In this document: piece after piece, positions 19,423-27,867 of the stretch
Layout: every line of letters starts with the position of its first letter
How positions within the stretch are numbered: the first letter of the stretch is position 1
Assembly: GCA_022600535.1 (NCBI GenBank)
Contig: JAHZKE010000087.1
Coordinates: forward strand, 1-40,366
Direction: 5' to 3'
Source: Pseudomonadota bacterium
GTDB taxonomy: Bacteria; Pseudomonadota; Gammaproteobacteria; Tethybacterales; Persebacteraceae
Length of the DNA: 40,366 nucleotides
Notes under the pieces: model-generated
What the model was told of the DNA's origin: nothing
Databases searched by the model: none
Seen by the model: the letters and a program-made list of their open reading frames with translations, nothing else
Program-made: the position numbers and the translations under genes

Positions 19423-22400
19423 ATGCCCACTATATACGACAACATTGAGAAAAATCTAACCGATGGCTTATGCAACATGTTGCAGGGAGCGCGGCGGGCG
19501 GATTTTTGTGTCGGTTATTTCAATTTGCGCGGTTGGGGGAAGTTAGAAACTTCCATTAATGACCTGACAGGCGAAAATGGCGATTATTGCCGTTTACTTG
19601 TGGGCATGACATTATCGCCACAAAGTACGATTCAGCGTTTATATTCCGCTGAAAACTACGAAATTACCCAAGGCGAAGTCATTAAAATAAAAAGGCAAGC
19701 ACTGGAAGATTTTATGACTCAACTCACATACGGCACTCCGACAAATACAGACGAACGTAATTTACAAAAACTTGCCGAACAACTACACGCGGGCAAAATA
19801 AAAGTAAAAATATATACTCGTCATCCGCTACATGCAAAATTATACATCGCCCATCGCAACGACAATATGGCGCAAGTCGCTGGCTTTGTCGGTAGCAGCA
19901 ATTTAACCTTATCGGGGCTTAGCGGTAACGGCGAGTTAAATGTAGATGTAGTAGAACAAGATGCCGCCAATAAATTAAGCCAGTGGTTTAATGACCGTTG
20001 GGGGGATAAATGGAGTATAGATATTAGCACCGAACTATACAACACCATTATGGACAGTTGGGCGGGTGGCGCAAAATCTCCCTATCATTTATACATTAAA
20101 ACCGCTTGGCACTTATCCCGCGAAGCAGTAGAAGAAGCAGGACAATACCAATTACCGCCAGACCTTAAGCGAGATATGTTAGAACACCAACAACAAGCAG
20201 TCGGGTTAGCAGCGCAACGTTTGAATCGACAAAGCGGGGTTATTATTGGCGATGTCGTTGGTTTGGGTAAAACACTATTAGCAACAGCCGTTGCAAAAGT
20301 ATTTCAAGAAGACCACGGACACAATGTATTAGTAATTTGCCCGCCGGCGTTAGAAGAAATTTGGAAAGAACATATCCACCGTTACCATTTAGCGGCAGAA
20401 ACATTATCATTAGGAAAAGTTCGCGATTTAAAAAATATGCGCCGCTTTCGTTTGATAATCATTGACGAATCGCATAATTTACGCAACCGTGAATCCAGCC
20501 GTCACCGTCAAGTGCGCGAATACATTGAACAAAACGATTCTAAAGTAATTATGCTAACGGCAACCCCCTATAATAAAGCATTTGCCGATATTGCCGGGCA
20601 ATTACTATTATTTAATAACTCGGATGACGACTTAGGAATTGTGCCGGAGAAATTATTACAAGAATTGGGCGGCAAGACAGAATTTAGCAGAAAATACCCG
20701 AATACCCTTATTTCTTCAATATCTGCATTTGAGGTAAGCGAACATGTAGACGATTGGCGCGAATTAGTGCGTTTGTTTATGGTGCGTCGCACCCGCAAAC
20801 ATATCAAAGAAAATTACGCCGAATACGATATAAATAAAAAACGGTATTACATGCTCCTGCCTAACGGTAAAAAATTTTATTTCCCCGATCGAGAATCCAG
20901 ACAACTGGCATTTAGCATTAACCAAAAAGATACAAAAGACCAATACGCCAAACTTTATTCGGAGCGTGTCGTTAACACCATAGGGGAGTTATATTTACCG
21001 CGTTATGGAATGAAAAACTACCTCACCGCAGATGCCCCCGAAGACAATGAAGTTATCCGTAATTTAAGCCGTGCTGGCGCACGCTTACGCGGTTTTGCCG
21101 GTGTCGGGTTATTTAAGCGTTTAGAAAGCAGTGGCGAAGCATTTTTACTCTCGCTACGCCGGCATGTTATCCGCAATACAGCGATGATTGCTGCCTATCA
21201 TGCGGGCGATATATTTGTTGGTGGAGTGCAACCCACCCACATGGACGAAGCAGGTGAAGAAGATGAGTTAGAAAACATTATTTTTGCAGATGCCCTAACC
21301 AATGGCTTAGATAACGATATTTCGGACGATGGAACAGCAACGCACAGTTGGGAAGAGTATCAAAAATTGGGCGCAAAAGCGTTTAGGCGTATAGAAGAAG
21401 AATCTCATAAATTTAAGTGGCTCTCCAGTAATTATTTTAAAGATAATTTAATCACAGAATTAGAACGAGATGCAAAAGAATTATTGCAACTGCTCAACAT
21501 TGTGCCCGCATGGAATCCACAGCAAGACCGCAAACTAACCGCCATAAAAGAATTATGCGAAAACACACACGCCAATGAAAAACTACTGATATTTACCCAA
21601 TATAAAGATACCGCCGAATATATCTATCGTAATTTATCCCACCAGATAAAAGATGTAGCAGTAGTGCATGGCGATGACGATAAAAAAATCATACAATCTA
21701 CAATCCGCAAATTTAGCCCGCGCTCTAATGAACAAGATAAACAGAAAGACAAAAATAAAGATAAAAGTAAAGAAGAAATCCGCATATTAATTACAACCGA
21801 TAAATTAAGTGAAGGCGTGAATTTGCAGGATTCTCACATCATCGTTAATTATGATTTACCGTGGGCAATTATCCGCCTCATTCAACGCGCAGGGCGGGTG
21901 GATAGAATAGGACAAACAGCAGATACAATATACTGTTACAGTGCCATGCCGGAAGAAGGCATAGAACAGATTATTAACCTACGCCAGCGCTTAAAAAAAC
22001 GCATGGGCGAGAATCAAAATTTAATCGGTTCAGATGAGAAATTTTTTGATGATGGCAATACAAAAGACCTACAAGGGATTTACGACGGCTCTATTGATTT
22101 ATCCGCAGAAGATGCAGACGATACCGATTTAATCTCTCGTGCGTATGATATTTGGCGGCAAGCAATCAAGCAAAATCCACAACTGGAGCAAGAGATTAAA
22201 AAAATGCCCGATGTTGTCTATTCCGCTAAAACAAGCGATAAAAACAGTGTAATTGCTTATATTAGAGATAATTATAATCACTCTATACTGACAGAGTTAG
22301 ACGATGACAGTGAAATTATTTCACAATCGCAATTTCATTTATTAGATAAATTAGCATGTGAACCCGACGAAGAAAAAAAAGCAATTAACGACAACCATCA

Positions 22401-22812
22401 CGAATTAGTAACAAAAGCAGTTAAAAATTATCATGATGTCGGGTATTCACTGGGTGGGCAATTAGGATCTGCCAACAATACCCGCCGCCGTGTTTATGAA
22501 CGGCTGCAAGAAATAATAAAAGATAAAAATACATTATTTTCGGATAATAAAACATCAGATAATGAAACTAAAAAAATATGTCAATTAGTATATGATTACC
22601 CGCTAAAAGAAAAAGCCCGTAATACATTAAAGCGACAAATGCGTTTAGGAATTACCGATGATGACATGCTAAAAATAATAACAGCGTTATATTACAGTGA
22701 AGAATTATGTGCCGTGCCAAAATCGGAAAACAATGAAAAGATGCAACCGCAAATTATCTGTTCTATGGGGTTAGTTACGGCAACCGATGCTACGGAAGAA
22801 ATAGGGAAATAA
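19423..22812 (+). CDS. PLD-nuclease / SNF2-type helicase fusion, first gene of candidate defence operon
   Basis: A 1129-residue protein. Residues ~1-200 form a phospholipase D-like domain with one HxK motif (H137-A-K139) and GSSNLT at 157-162; a single motif implies dimerisation for DNA cleavage. Residues ~250-850 are a superfamily 2 (SNF2/HepA) translocase with Walker A GDVVGLGKT (276-284), DESH (348-351), MLTATPYNK, LLIFTQYKDT and motif VI QRAGRVDRIGQ near 821. A Lys/Asp-rich linker (NEQDKQKDKNKDKSKEE) interrupts the second RecA lobe near residue 770. The C-terminal ~250 residues are unassigned and helical. It is followed 4 bp later by a DNA methylase, so it likely forms the restriction or translocation arm. 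Confidence 0.85.
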   Translation: MPTIYDNIEKNLTDGLCNMLQGARRADFCVGYFNLRGWGKLETSINDLTGENGDYCRLLVGMTLSPQSTIQRLYSAENYEITQGEVIKIKRQALEDFMTQLTYGTPTNTDERNLQKLAEQLHAGKIKVKIYTRHPLHAKLYIAHRNDNMAQVAGFVGSSNLTLSGLSGNGELNVDVVEQDAANKLSQWFNDRWGDKWSIDISTELYNTIMDSWAGGAKSPYHLYIKTAWHLSREAVEEAGQYQLPPDLKRDMLEHQQQAVGLAAQRLNRQSGVIIGDVVGLGKTLLATAVAKVFQEDHGHNVLVICPPALEEIWKEHIHRYHLAAETLSLGKVRDLKNMRRFRLIIIDESHNLRNRESSRHRQVREYIEQNDSKVIMLTATPYNKAFADIAGQLLLFNNSDDDLGIVPEKLLQELGGKTEFSRKYPNTLISSISAFEVSEHVDDWRELVRLFMVRRTRKHIKENYAEYDINKKRYYMLLPNGKKFYFPDRESRQLAFSINQKDTKDQYAKLYSERVVNTIGELYLPRYGMKNYLTADAPEDNEVIRNLSRAGARLRGFAGVGLFKRLESSGEAFLLSLRRHVIRNTAMIAAYHAGDIFVGGVQPTHMDEAGEEDELENIIFADALTNGLDNDISDDGTATHSWEEYQKLGAKAFRRIEEESHKFKWLSSNYFKDNLITELERDAKELLQLLNIVPAWNPQQDRKLTAIKELCENTHANEKLLIFTQYKDTAEYIYRNLSHQIKDVAVVHGDDDKKIIQSTIRKFSPRSNEQDKQKDKNKDKSKEEIRILITTDKLSEGVNLQDSHIIVNYDLPWAIIRLIQRAGRVDRIGQTADTIYCYSAMPEEGIEQIINLRQRLKKRMGENQNLIGSDEKFFDDGNTKDLQGIYDGSIDLSAEDADDTDLISRAYDIWRQAIKQNPQLEQEIKKMPDVVYSAKTSDKNSVIAYIRDNYNHSILTELDDDSEIISQSQFHLLDKLACEPDEEKKAINDNHHELVTKAVKNYHDVGYSLGGQLGSANNTRRRVYERLQEIIKDKNTLFSDNKTSDNETKKICQLVYDYPLKEKARNTLKRQMRLGITDDDMLKIITALYYSEELCAVPKSENNEKMQPQIICSMGLVTATDATEEIGK

Positions 22813-22816
22813 TATT

Positions 22817-25800
22817 ATGAATGCACAACAAAGAAATGAGTTAATTAAAACGCGCAATTTTTATAAATTATTTATTGAGCAAGGGTTTGATAATCCGCCA
22901 TCAAGAAATAATAATATTCTCTTACCGCGTGCTGACAGTAGCAAAGTAACGGCGGAATTAATCTGTCAAAAACGCGGTTTTGTGATTTGCACCTGTGAAA
23001 TTAATAACAATGCAGAAATTAGCAAAGCAGAAATAAATAAATTATTACGTGAGTTGAGTAAAAGTCATTATGAAAATATATTAATAATATATGGCAAAGA
23101 TAGCAATGGGCATGAAGAACAGCAATGGATAGTTTCTATCCGCCCGCAAAACCGCCCATTATTGACGGTGAGTGTTCCGTGGCATGAAAATAAAAGTAAT
23201 CAACTATTAGAAGAAAAATTACAAGGATTAATTTTTCCCTTAGAAGGCGAAGAAGAGTTAACAATTAGTGATGTTGTGCAACGGGTACGTAGCGCTTTTG
23301 TTGCTAATAGTGAAAAAATAACAAAGAAATTTTATGAGAAATTTAAACAACAGTTAAATATATTTGAGGAGTTTATTGAAGGGATAGAAAACTTAATAGA
23401 TAAGAAGCAATATGCTGCCCTCATGTTAAACCGTTTAATGTTTGTTTATTTTATTCAGAAAAAAGGATTTTTAGATGGAAATATTAATTATCTGCAAGAG
23501 CGCCTTGAACAAGTAAAAAAGCAATATGGCAATAATCAATTCCATGATAAATTTTATCGTGAGTTTTTACGGCGATTGTTTAAGGAAGGATTAGACACTC
23601 CGGTTGAGCAACGCGACTCAACAATTAGTAAACTATTGGGGAAAGTGCCTTATCTAAACGGAGGTTTGTTTGATGCGCATAGATTAGAAACCGATAATTT
23701 AAAAATTAATCTTTCCGACAAAGCATTTGAAAATATATTTAATTTTTTTGGTCAATACCAATGGCATCTAGATAGCCGCCCAACAGCAAAGGGTAATGAA
23801 ATTAACCCCGATGTATTAGGGTATATATTTGAAAAATATATTAACGATAGGGCGCAAATGGGGGCGTATTATACGCAAGAAGATATTACCGAATACATTG
23901 CCAAAAATACCATATTGCCGTATTTGTTACAACAAGCAGAGAAAGAGTGCCGGAATGCCTTTACTGCTGATAGTAGCATTTGGCGCTTTTTACAAGAGAA
24001 TCCTGATAATTATATTTATGATGCCGTTAAACATGGGTGCAATTTATCGGATGACAAAATTCCCGAAAATATCCGCCAAGGGTTAGATAGTACAAAAGCG
24101 GATTTATTAGCACGGCGGCGGGATTGGAACACCACCGCCACAGAAAAATTTGCGCTACCGAAAGAAACATGGCGCGAAGTGATTGCCCGCCGTCAACATT
24201 ATTGCAAAGTAAAAGAAAAAATTAGCAATGGCGAAATAGAACGGGTAGAAGATTTAATTACCTATAATTTAGATATTGTTCGTTTTGTAGCAGATGCCTT
24301 AAAAAATTATGAAGGTAGTGATTTTACAGATGTAGTTTTTCGTACGATTGCGGGGGTACGTGATAAATGGGTAACTGGCACAAATTCTAAAGTTAGGCGC
24401 GGTATCAGTATATTAGACCCTTCATGTGGTAGCGGGGCATTTTTATTTGCAGCATTGAATATTTTACAACCACTCTATAAAATTTGCATTGAAAGGATGG
24501 AAGAATTTGTTGCTACTGATGACCATCGTCTGCAGCAAAAAGACGGAGCAAAAAGGTACCCATTATTTCGTCAAGTATTAAAAGAAGTTGAAGAACACCC
24601 CAACCAAGAATATTGGATATATAAGACGATTATATTGGAAAATTTATATGGGGTAGATCTTATGGCGGAGGCAGTAGAGATTGCTAAATTACGCTTATTT
24701 TTACAGTTAGCGGCGGTGGCAGAGTATGACGAAAATGCAGTTAATCTCGGATTAGAACCCCTGCCAGACATTGATTATAATATTCGTGCGGGTAATTCAT
24801 TGGTTGGTTTTGCCAACATGACAGAATTTGAAGATACACTCAAAGGTAAGTTAAATTTTGCCCCAAAGCTAAAAGAAAAAATAGGACAGCAAGCATATAC
24901 TGTTAGTATAAAAAATATCGCTTTCAGACAAGCGCAAGATGATTATCAAAATATTAATTACAGCGAAGTAAAACAAGAGTTAACTGATGAACTGAAAAAA
25001 TTGAATGATGAATTGAATAATTATTTAGCATCAGCTGCTTATAATATTGATTCTAATAAATCATCAAATAAGTATCAAGATTGGAAAAAAGATACTCAAC
25101 CTTTTCATTGGTTAGCAGAGTTTTATGGTATTATTGAAGAAAAGGGTGGCTTTGATGTAGTGATTGGCAATCCACCGTATGTGGCTAAAAGAAAGCTAAA
25201 CTATAAATTATTTGGTTATTTAAATAATAATCCGGCAGATATATATGCTACTTTTATAGAAAAAACAGCATACCTATTAAATGGTATCGGTAAAACTGGC
25301 ATGATAATTCCTCTTAGTTTGGGGTTTAGTAATTCTTTTAGTTCGTATAGAGAATTAATAATTCGACATTATAGTTATAACTGGTATTCTTCGTATGGAA
25401 GAATACCCGCAGGATTATTTAATGCCGATGTGCGAATACGCAATACAATACATATCGGAAGTAAAATTTTAAATACAAAAACGCACTGTTTGTATACTAC
25501 TAAATTAAATCGTTGGTATTCAGAACAACGAAATTCATTATTTAGCACTTTACAGTACGCTAATTACGCTTCATCTGTATGGGGTAATAAAGTGCCGAAA
25601 TCAAATTCGGATAAACTGTTGAATGCTTTTGAAAATTGTTTGCAAAAAAATGGAACGATTGGAGATCTTTTGGGAGATGCACGCAATACTGTTTACCCAC
25701 TTTTCTATAAACAAAGTGCTTATAACTGGTTAACTTGTGCTATTGAAATGCCGCCATGTTATATTGGTAAGAATATCGTATCAAATTCTAAGTTAGGGCA

Positions 25801-26191
25801 ATTAAATTTTACTATCCAAGATAATCGTAATATTGCTATGTTATTGTTGAATGGAAGATTAATGTTTATATTTTGGGTTATATTAGGTGATGATTTTGAT
25901 GTAACTAAAAATAATTTAACAGAATTTCCTATTTCATTAAATAAAATTTCTCCCCCAAAAAAAGTAAAGTTACTTTCACTATATAAAGAATTATCTGAAT
26001 TTTTACCTCAAACTATTCAATATAAATTAAATGCAGGAAAAAAAATAGGAACTTATAATTTGGCTAAATGTCGTCATATTACTGATAAGAGCGATGTTTT
26101 ATTTGCAGAGATTTTAGGAATAACAGACGTATGGGAAGAGATAGAACTATATTATTCACAAACAATAAAATCTATTGATAGCTATGAATAA
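22817..26191 (+). CDS. Eco57I-type N6-adenine DNA methyltransferase (class I, large)
   Basis: An 1124-residue protein. AdoMet motif I is DPSCGSGAFLFAAL starting at D534, followed by GVDLMAEAVEIAKLRLFLQLA. The catalytic motif is N785-P-P-Y788 in VIGNPPYVAKRK. The N-terminal ~500 residues hold an unassigned region plus helical segments (AALMLNRLMFVYFIQKKGFL and MGAYYTQEDITEYIA) typical of Eco57I/PglX-like methylases. The C-terminal ~330 residues are probably the target recognition domain. It should mark host DNA at an asymmetric site on one strand while the upstream PLD-helicase acts on unmarked DNA (inference). No clear PD-(D/E)xK nuclease motif is seen at the N-terminus. Base composition is clearly AT-richer than the flanking core genes. 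Confidence 0.88.
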   Translation: MNAQQRNELIKTRNFYKLFIEQGFDNPPSRNNNILLPRADSSKVTAELICQKRGFVICTCEINNNAEISKAEINKLLRELSKSHYENILIIYGKDSNGHEEQQWIVSIRPQNRPLLTVSVPWHENKSNQLLEEKLQGLIFPLEGEEELTISDVVQRVRSAFVANSEKITKKFYEKFKQQLNIFEEFIEGIENLIDKKQYAALMLNRLMFVYFIQKKGFLDGNINYLQERLEQVKKQYGNNQFHDKFYREFLRRLFKEGLDTPVEQRDSTISKLLGKVPYLNGGLFDAHRLETDNLKINLSDKAFENIFNFFGQYQWHLDSRPTAKGNEINPDVLGYIFEKYINDRAQMGAYYTQEDITEYIAKNTILPYLLQQAEKECRNAFTADSSIWRFLQENPDNYIYDAVKHGCNLSDDKIPENIRQGLDSTKADLLARRRDWNTTATEKFALPKETWREVIARRQHYCKVKEKISNGEIERVEDLITYNLDIVRFVADALKNYEGSDFTDVVFRTIAGVRDKWVTGTNSKVRRGISILDPSCGSGAFLFAALNILQPLYKICIERMEEFVATDDHRLQQKDGAKRYPLFRQVLKEVEEHPNQEYWIYKTIILENLYGVDLMAEAVEIAKLRLFLQLAAVAEYDENAVNLGLEPLPDIDYNIRAGNSLVGFANMTEFEDTLKGKLNFAPKLKEKIGQQAYTVSIKNIAFRQAQDDYQNINYSEVKQELTDELKKLNDELNNYLASAAYNIDSNKSSNKYQDWKKDTQPFHWLAEFYGIIEEKGGFDVVIGNPPYVAKRKLNYKLFGYLNNNPADIYATFIEKTAYLLNGIGKTGMIIPLSLGFSNSFSSYRELIIRHYSYNWYSSYGRIPAGLFNADVRIRNTIHIGSKILNTKTHCLYTTKLNRWYSEQRNSLFSTLQYANYASSVWGNKVPKSNSDKLLNAFENCLQKNGTIGDLLGDARNTVYPLFYKQSAYNWLTCAIEMPPCYIGKNIVSNSKLGQLNFTIQDNRNIAMLLLNGRLMFIFWVILGDDFDVTKNNLTEFPISLNKISPPKKVKLLSLYKELSEFLPQTIQYKLNAGKKIGTYNLAKCRHITDKSDVLFAEILGITDVWEEIELYYSQTIKSIDSYE

Positions 26192-27086
26192 AAACGATTC
26201 TTTTTCTGTCCGTATGGGCTTTGAACCAAAACAAGAAATGCAAATTAATGATTTAAACGAACCAGCAAGAACAGCACTCTTTAATGTACTGGATAGATGT
26301 ATTATGAAAAATGATACTGATATGTGGCAAGTTATCGGAGAAAATTTTTTTCACATACGATATAATAAAATAATAGAGTACACTCCAGAAGGATATAGAA
26401 ATCAGATGGATATAGATTGTGATGTCGTAGATGAGCGAACGCAAGAAATTATAGGTATGTACGATGAAATTTACATAAGGTGGTATCGTATTTTTGATTT
26501 TACCGAATTTGTGTATGTGATAATGAAAGAAAAAATTAACGAGGCATCTCGTAATGAAAAGAGGCGACTTCAGTATAAAAAACTTACAAAGTTAGAAGCA
26601 GACATAAATTCAGTGTTACGAGAACATGTTATTGGTTATACATTTATAAATGGAAAATTTATTCCATTGACAGATGAAGAGCAATTAGCAGAACTTGCCA
26701 AAGCGGCGGCAACACCTTATCAAAATGCGAATGAGCACATTAAGAAAGCAACTCAACTTTTTTCTAATCGCACTAAGCCCGACTATGCCAATAGTATAAA
26801 AGAAAGCATTAGTGCAGTAGAATCAGCGGCAGTAGAATTAACGGGCGAGGAAAATACTACATTAGGACAAGCGATAAAAGCATTAAAAGCTAACGGTATC
26901 AATTTGCATCCTGCTTTTGAAGAAGCATTGAGTAAGCTATACGGTTTTACTAGTGATAGTGCAGGCATTCGCCACGGCGGTACAGGCGAACCATTACAAC
27001 AAGACCAAGCGACTGCCCGCTTTATGCTTATCACCTGTTCGGCATTTGTTAACTACATTATCGCTAACGCACCTACCAAAAAATAA
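26184..27086 (+). CDS. AbiJ-like abortive infection protein (AbiJ-NTD4 plus HEPN-like C-terminus)
   Basis: A 300-residue soluble protein. The N-terminus (FSVRMGFEPKQEMQINDLNEPARTALFNVL) matches the AbiJ N-terminal domain 4 pattern. The C-terminal ~110 residues (YANSIKESISAVESAA..., TLGQAIKAL, LYGFTSDSAGIRHGG, FMLITCSAFVNYI) match the helical AbiJ/HEPN-like module often found in RNase toxins. The conserved SDxxGIRH holds the Arg and His candidates. I use the ATG at 26184, which overlaps the methylase by 8 bp; a TTG at 26175 is also possible. Placement inside a restriction-like operon suggests a back-up suicide response if the first barrier fails (inference). Confidence 0.7.
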   Translation: MNKNDSFSVRMGFEPKQEMQINDLNEPARTALFNVLDRCIMKNDTDMWQVIGENFFHIRYNKIIEYTPEGYRNQMDIDCDVVDERTQEIIGMYDEIYIRWYRIFDFTEFVYVIMKEKINEASRNEKRRLQYKKLTKLEADINSVLREHVIGYTFINGKFIPLTDEEQLAELAKAAATPYQNANEHIKKATQLFSNRTKPDYANSIKESISAVESAAVELTGEENTTLGQAIKALKANGINLHPAFEEALSKLYGFTSDSAGIRHGGTGEPLQQDQATARFMLITCSAFVNYIIANAPTKK

Positions 27087-27088
27087 CC

Positions 27089-27586
27089 ATGCCCGCCATA
27101 CGTGAAATACAAATTATGGGTTGGCAAAAGCCAGTAACAATAACAGGCGATGAGGCGATATTAAAACAGCAAAAAACGGCTTTCTTTTGTTCACAAAAAT
27201 ACCCCGCAAAAGCCGTATTACCGTCTTTTGATTGGGCAGAACAAGCCCGCGATAATGGAATATGCGTAGTGAGTGGTTTTCATTCACTCGTAGAGCAAAA
27301 CATCCGTGATATTTTATTAATGGGAGAACAACCTTTAATCTGGGTAATTGCGCGTAGTAGCTACCAAAATCCGCCCGAATGGGCAAAAAAAGCGTTAGAA
27401 AGCAATCGCTTGTTGATTATTAGCCCCATTAGTGAAAAACAGCAAAGCAATCGCACAACGGATACCCGCAACCGTCTTATTGTAGCAATAGCCGATCATA
27501 TTGTTATCGGCTATGCCGCCCCGGGCGGCAAGATAGAAAGCGCACTACAAACAAGTAATAAGCCGCCGCAACGATTAGCGCAATAA
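27089..27586 (+). CDS. Small DprA-like Rossmann-fold protein, last gene of defence operon
   Basis: A 165-residue protein starting 2 bp after the AbiJ-like gene. The pattern VVSGFHSLVEQNIRDILLMGEQPLIWVIARS, followed by LLIISPISEKQQSNRTTDTRNRLIVAIADHIVIGYAAPGGK, matches the Rossmann core of DprA/Smf-type proteins (GxxS-E, a leucine-rich helix, SP, RN and GGK elements). It is about half the length of DprA and lacks the winged-helix tail and the RecA-loading context. Similar short relatives occur in defence gene clusters; a nucleotide- or ssDNA-sensing role is a guess. Confidence 0.6.
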   Translation: MPAIREIQIMGWQKPVTITGDEAILKQQKTAFFCSQKYPAKAVLPSFDWAEQARDNGICVVSGFHSLVEQNIRDILLMGEQPLIWVIARSSYQNPPEWAKKALESNRLLIISPISEKQQSNRTTDTRNRLIVAIADHIVIGYAAPGGKIESALQTSNKPPQRLAQ

Positions 27587-27732
27587 ATCAATTCCCCGTC
27601 AGCCTAGCGCTGCGCGCCTTCCGATGATGGGAACATCGCCGATGAAGCAAACAAACAACGCCACAACCGCAAAACTTGACAACTGTCAATCCCACCAATA
27701 GCTCCCTACGCTCGTAGAATTAAAAGCAAAAA
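27587..27732. other. Intergenic spacer between the two defence modules
   Basis: No gene is seen. It holds a 14-bp segment GTCAGCCTAGCGCT (27598-27611), almost repeated at 31743-31755. It also has a perfect inverted repeat TTGACA-AC-TGTCAA at 27676-27689 and the second copy of the dispersed 19-bp repeat. Confidence 0.5.
27709..27727 (+). repeat. Dispersed 19-bp repeat, copy 2 (between defence modules)
   Basis: CGCTCGTAGAATTAAAAGC; related copies lie at 19223-19240 and, inverted, at 31771-31789. It directly abuts the tracrRNA terminator. Confidence 0.55.
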
Positions 27733-27822
27733 GCCGACCCGAAGGTCGGCTTTAGTATCGTGTATGGATCATTTAAATGATCACTTGTTAATCCAAGCTT
27801 AAAAAATCCAACTCTTAGTATG
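27726..27822 (-). ncRNA. Candidate tracrRNA of the type II CRISPR-Cas9 locus
   Basis: On the minus strand, ACTAAGAGTTGG (27818-27807) is the exact complement of the 12-base segment CCAACTCTTAGT in the middle repeat of the downstream array. Further on, GCTTGGATTAAC pairs with the GTTGTCC start of the repeats, with one bulged U. The palindromic hairpin GATCATTTAAATGATC and then the strong terminator follow. A TATAAT (27832-27827) lies at the right distance to begin transcription at the anti-repeat. The order anti-repeat, hairpin, terminator is the standard tracrRNA plan, and the predicted RNA is about 95 nt. It is divergent from cas9. It was deduced by eye, with no folding done. Confidence 0.7.
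27729..27753 (-). terminator. Intrinsic terminator of the tracrRNA
   Basis: The 7-bp perfect stem GCCGACC/GGTCGGC has a 4-base loop (TTCG on the minus strand). On the minus strand it is followed by TTTTT and on the plus strand only by TTT, so minus is the better direction. It marks the 3' end of the tracrRNA candidate. Confidence 0.75.
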
Positions 27823-27826
27823 ATAC

Positions 27827-27832
27827 ATTATA
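27827..27832 (-). promoter_or_regulatory. tracrRNA promoter -10 box
   Basis: TATAAT on the minus strand, 5-7 bases before the anti-repeat. A weak TTGCTC lies 19 bases further upstream. On the plus strand TATAAA at 27839-27844 may serve cas9, so the two promoters overlap back to back. Confidence 0.45.
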
Positions 27833-27867
27833 CAGTAGTATAAATAAAATAGAGCAAGGGAAAGCAA

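Noticed and set aside
19423-27586. Assigning the operon to BREX or DISARM
   Set aside because: The methylase and PLD/SNF2 domains resemble parts of both, but PglZ, BrxC, DrmA and DrmB are absent.
27800-27867. tracrRNA on the plus strand leading into cas9
   Set aside because: The plus strand has no terminator after the anti-repeat, whereas the minus strand has a -10 box before it and a hairpin plus T-run after it.
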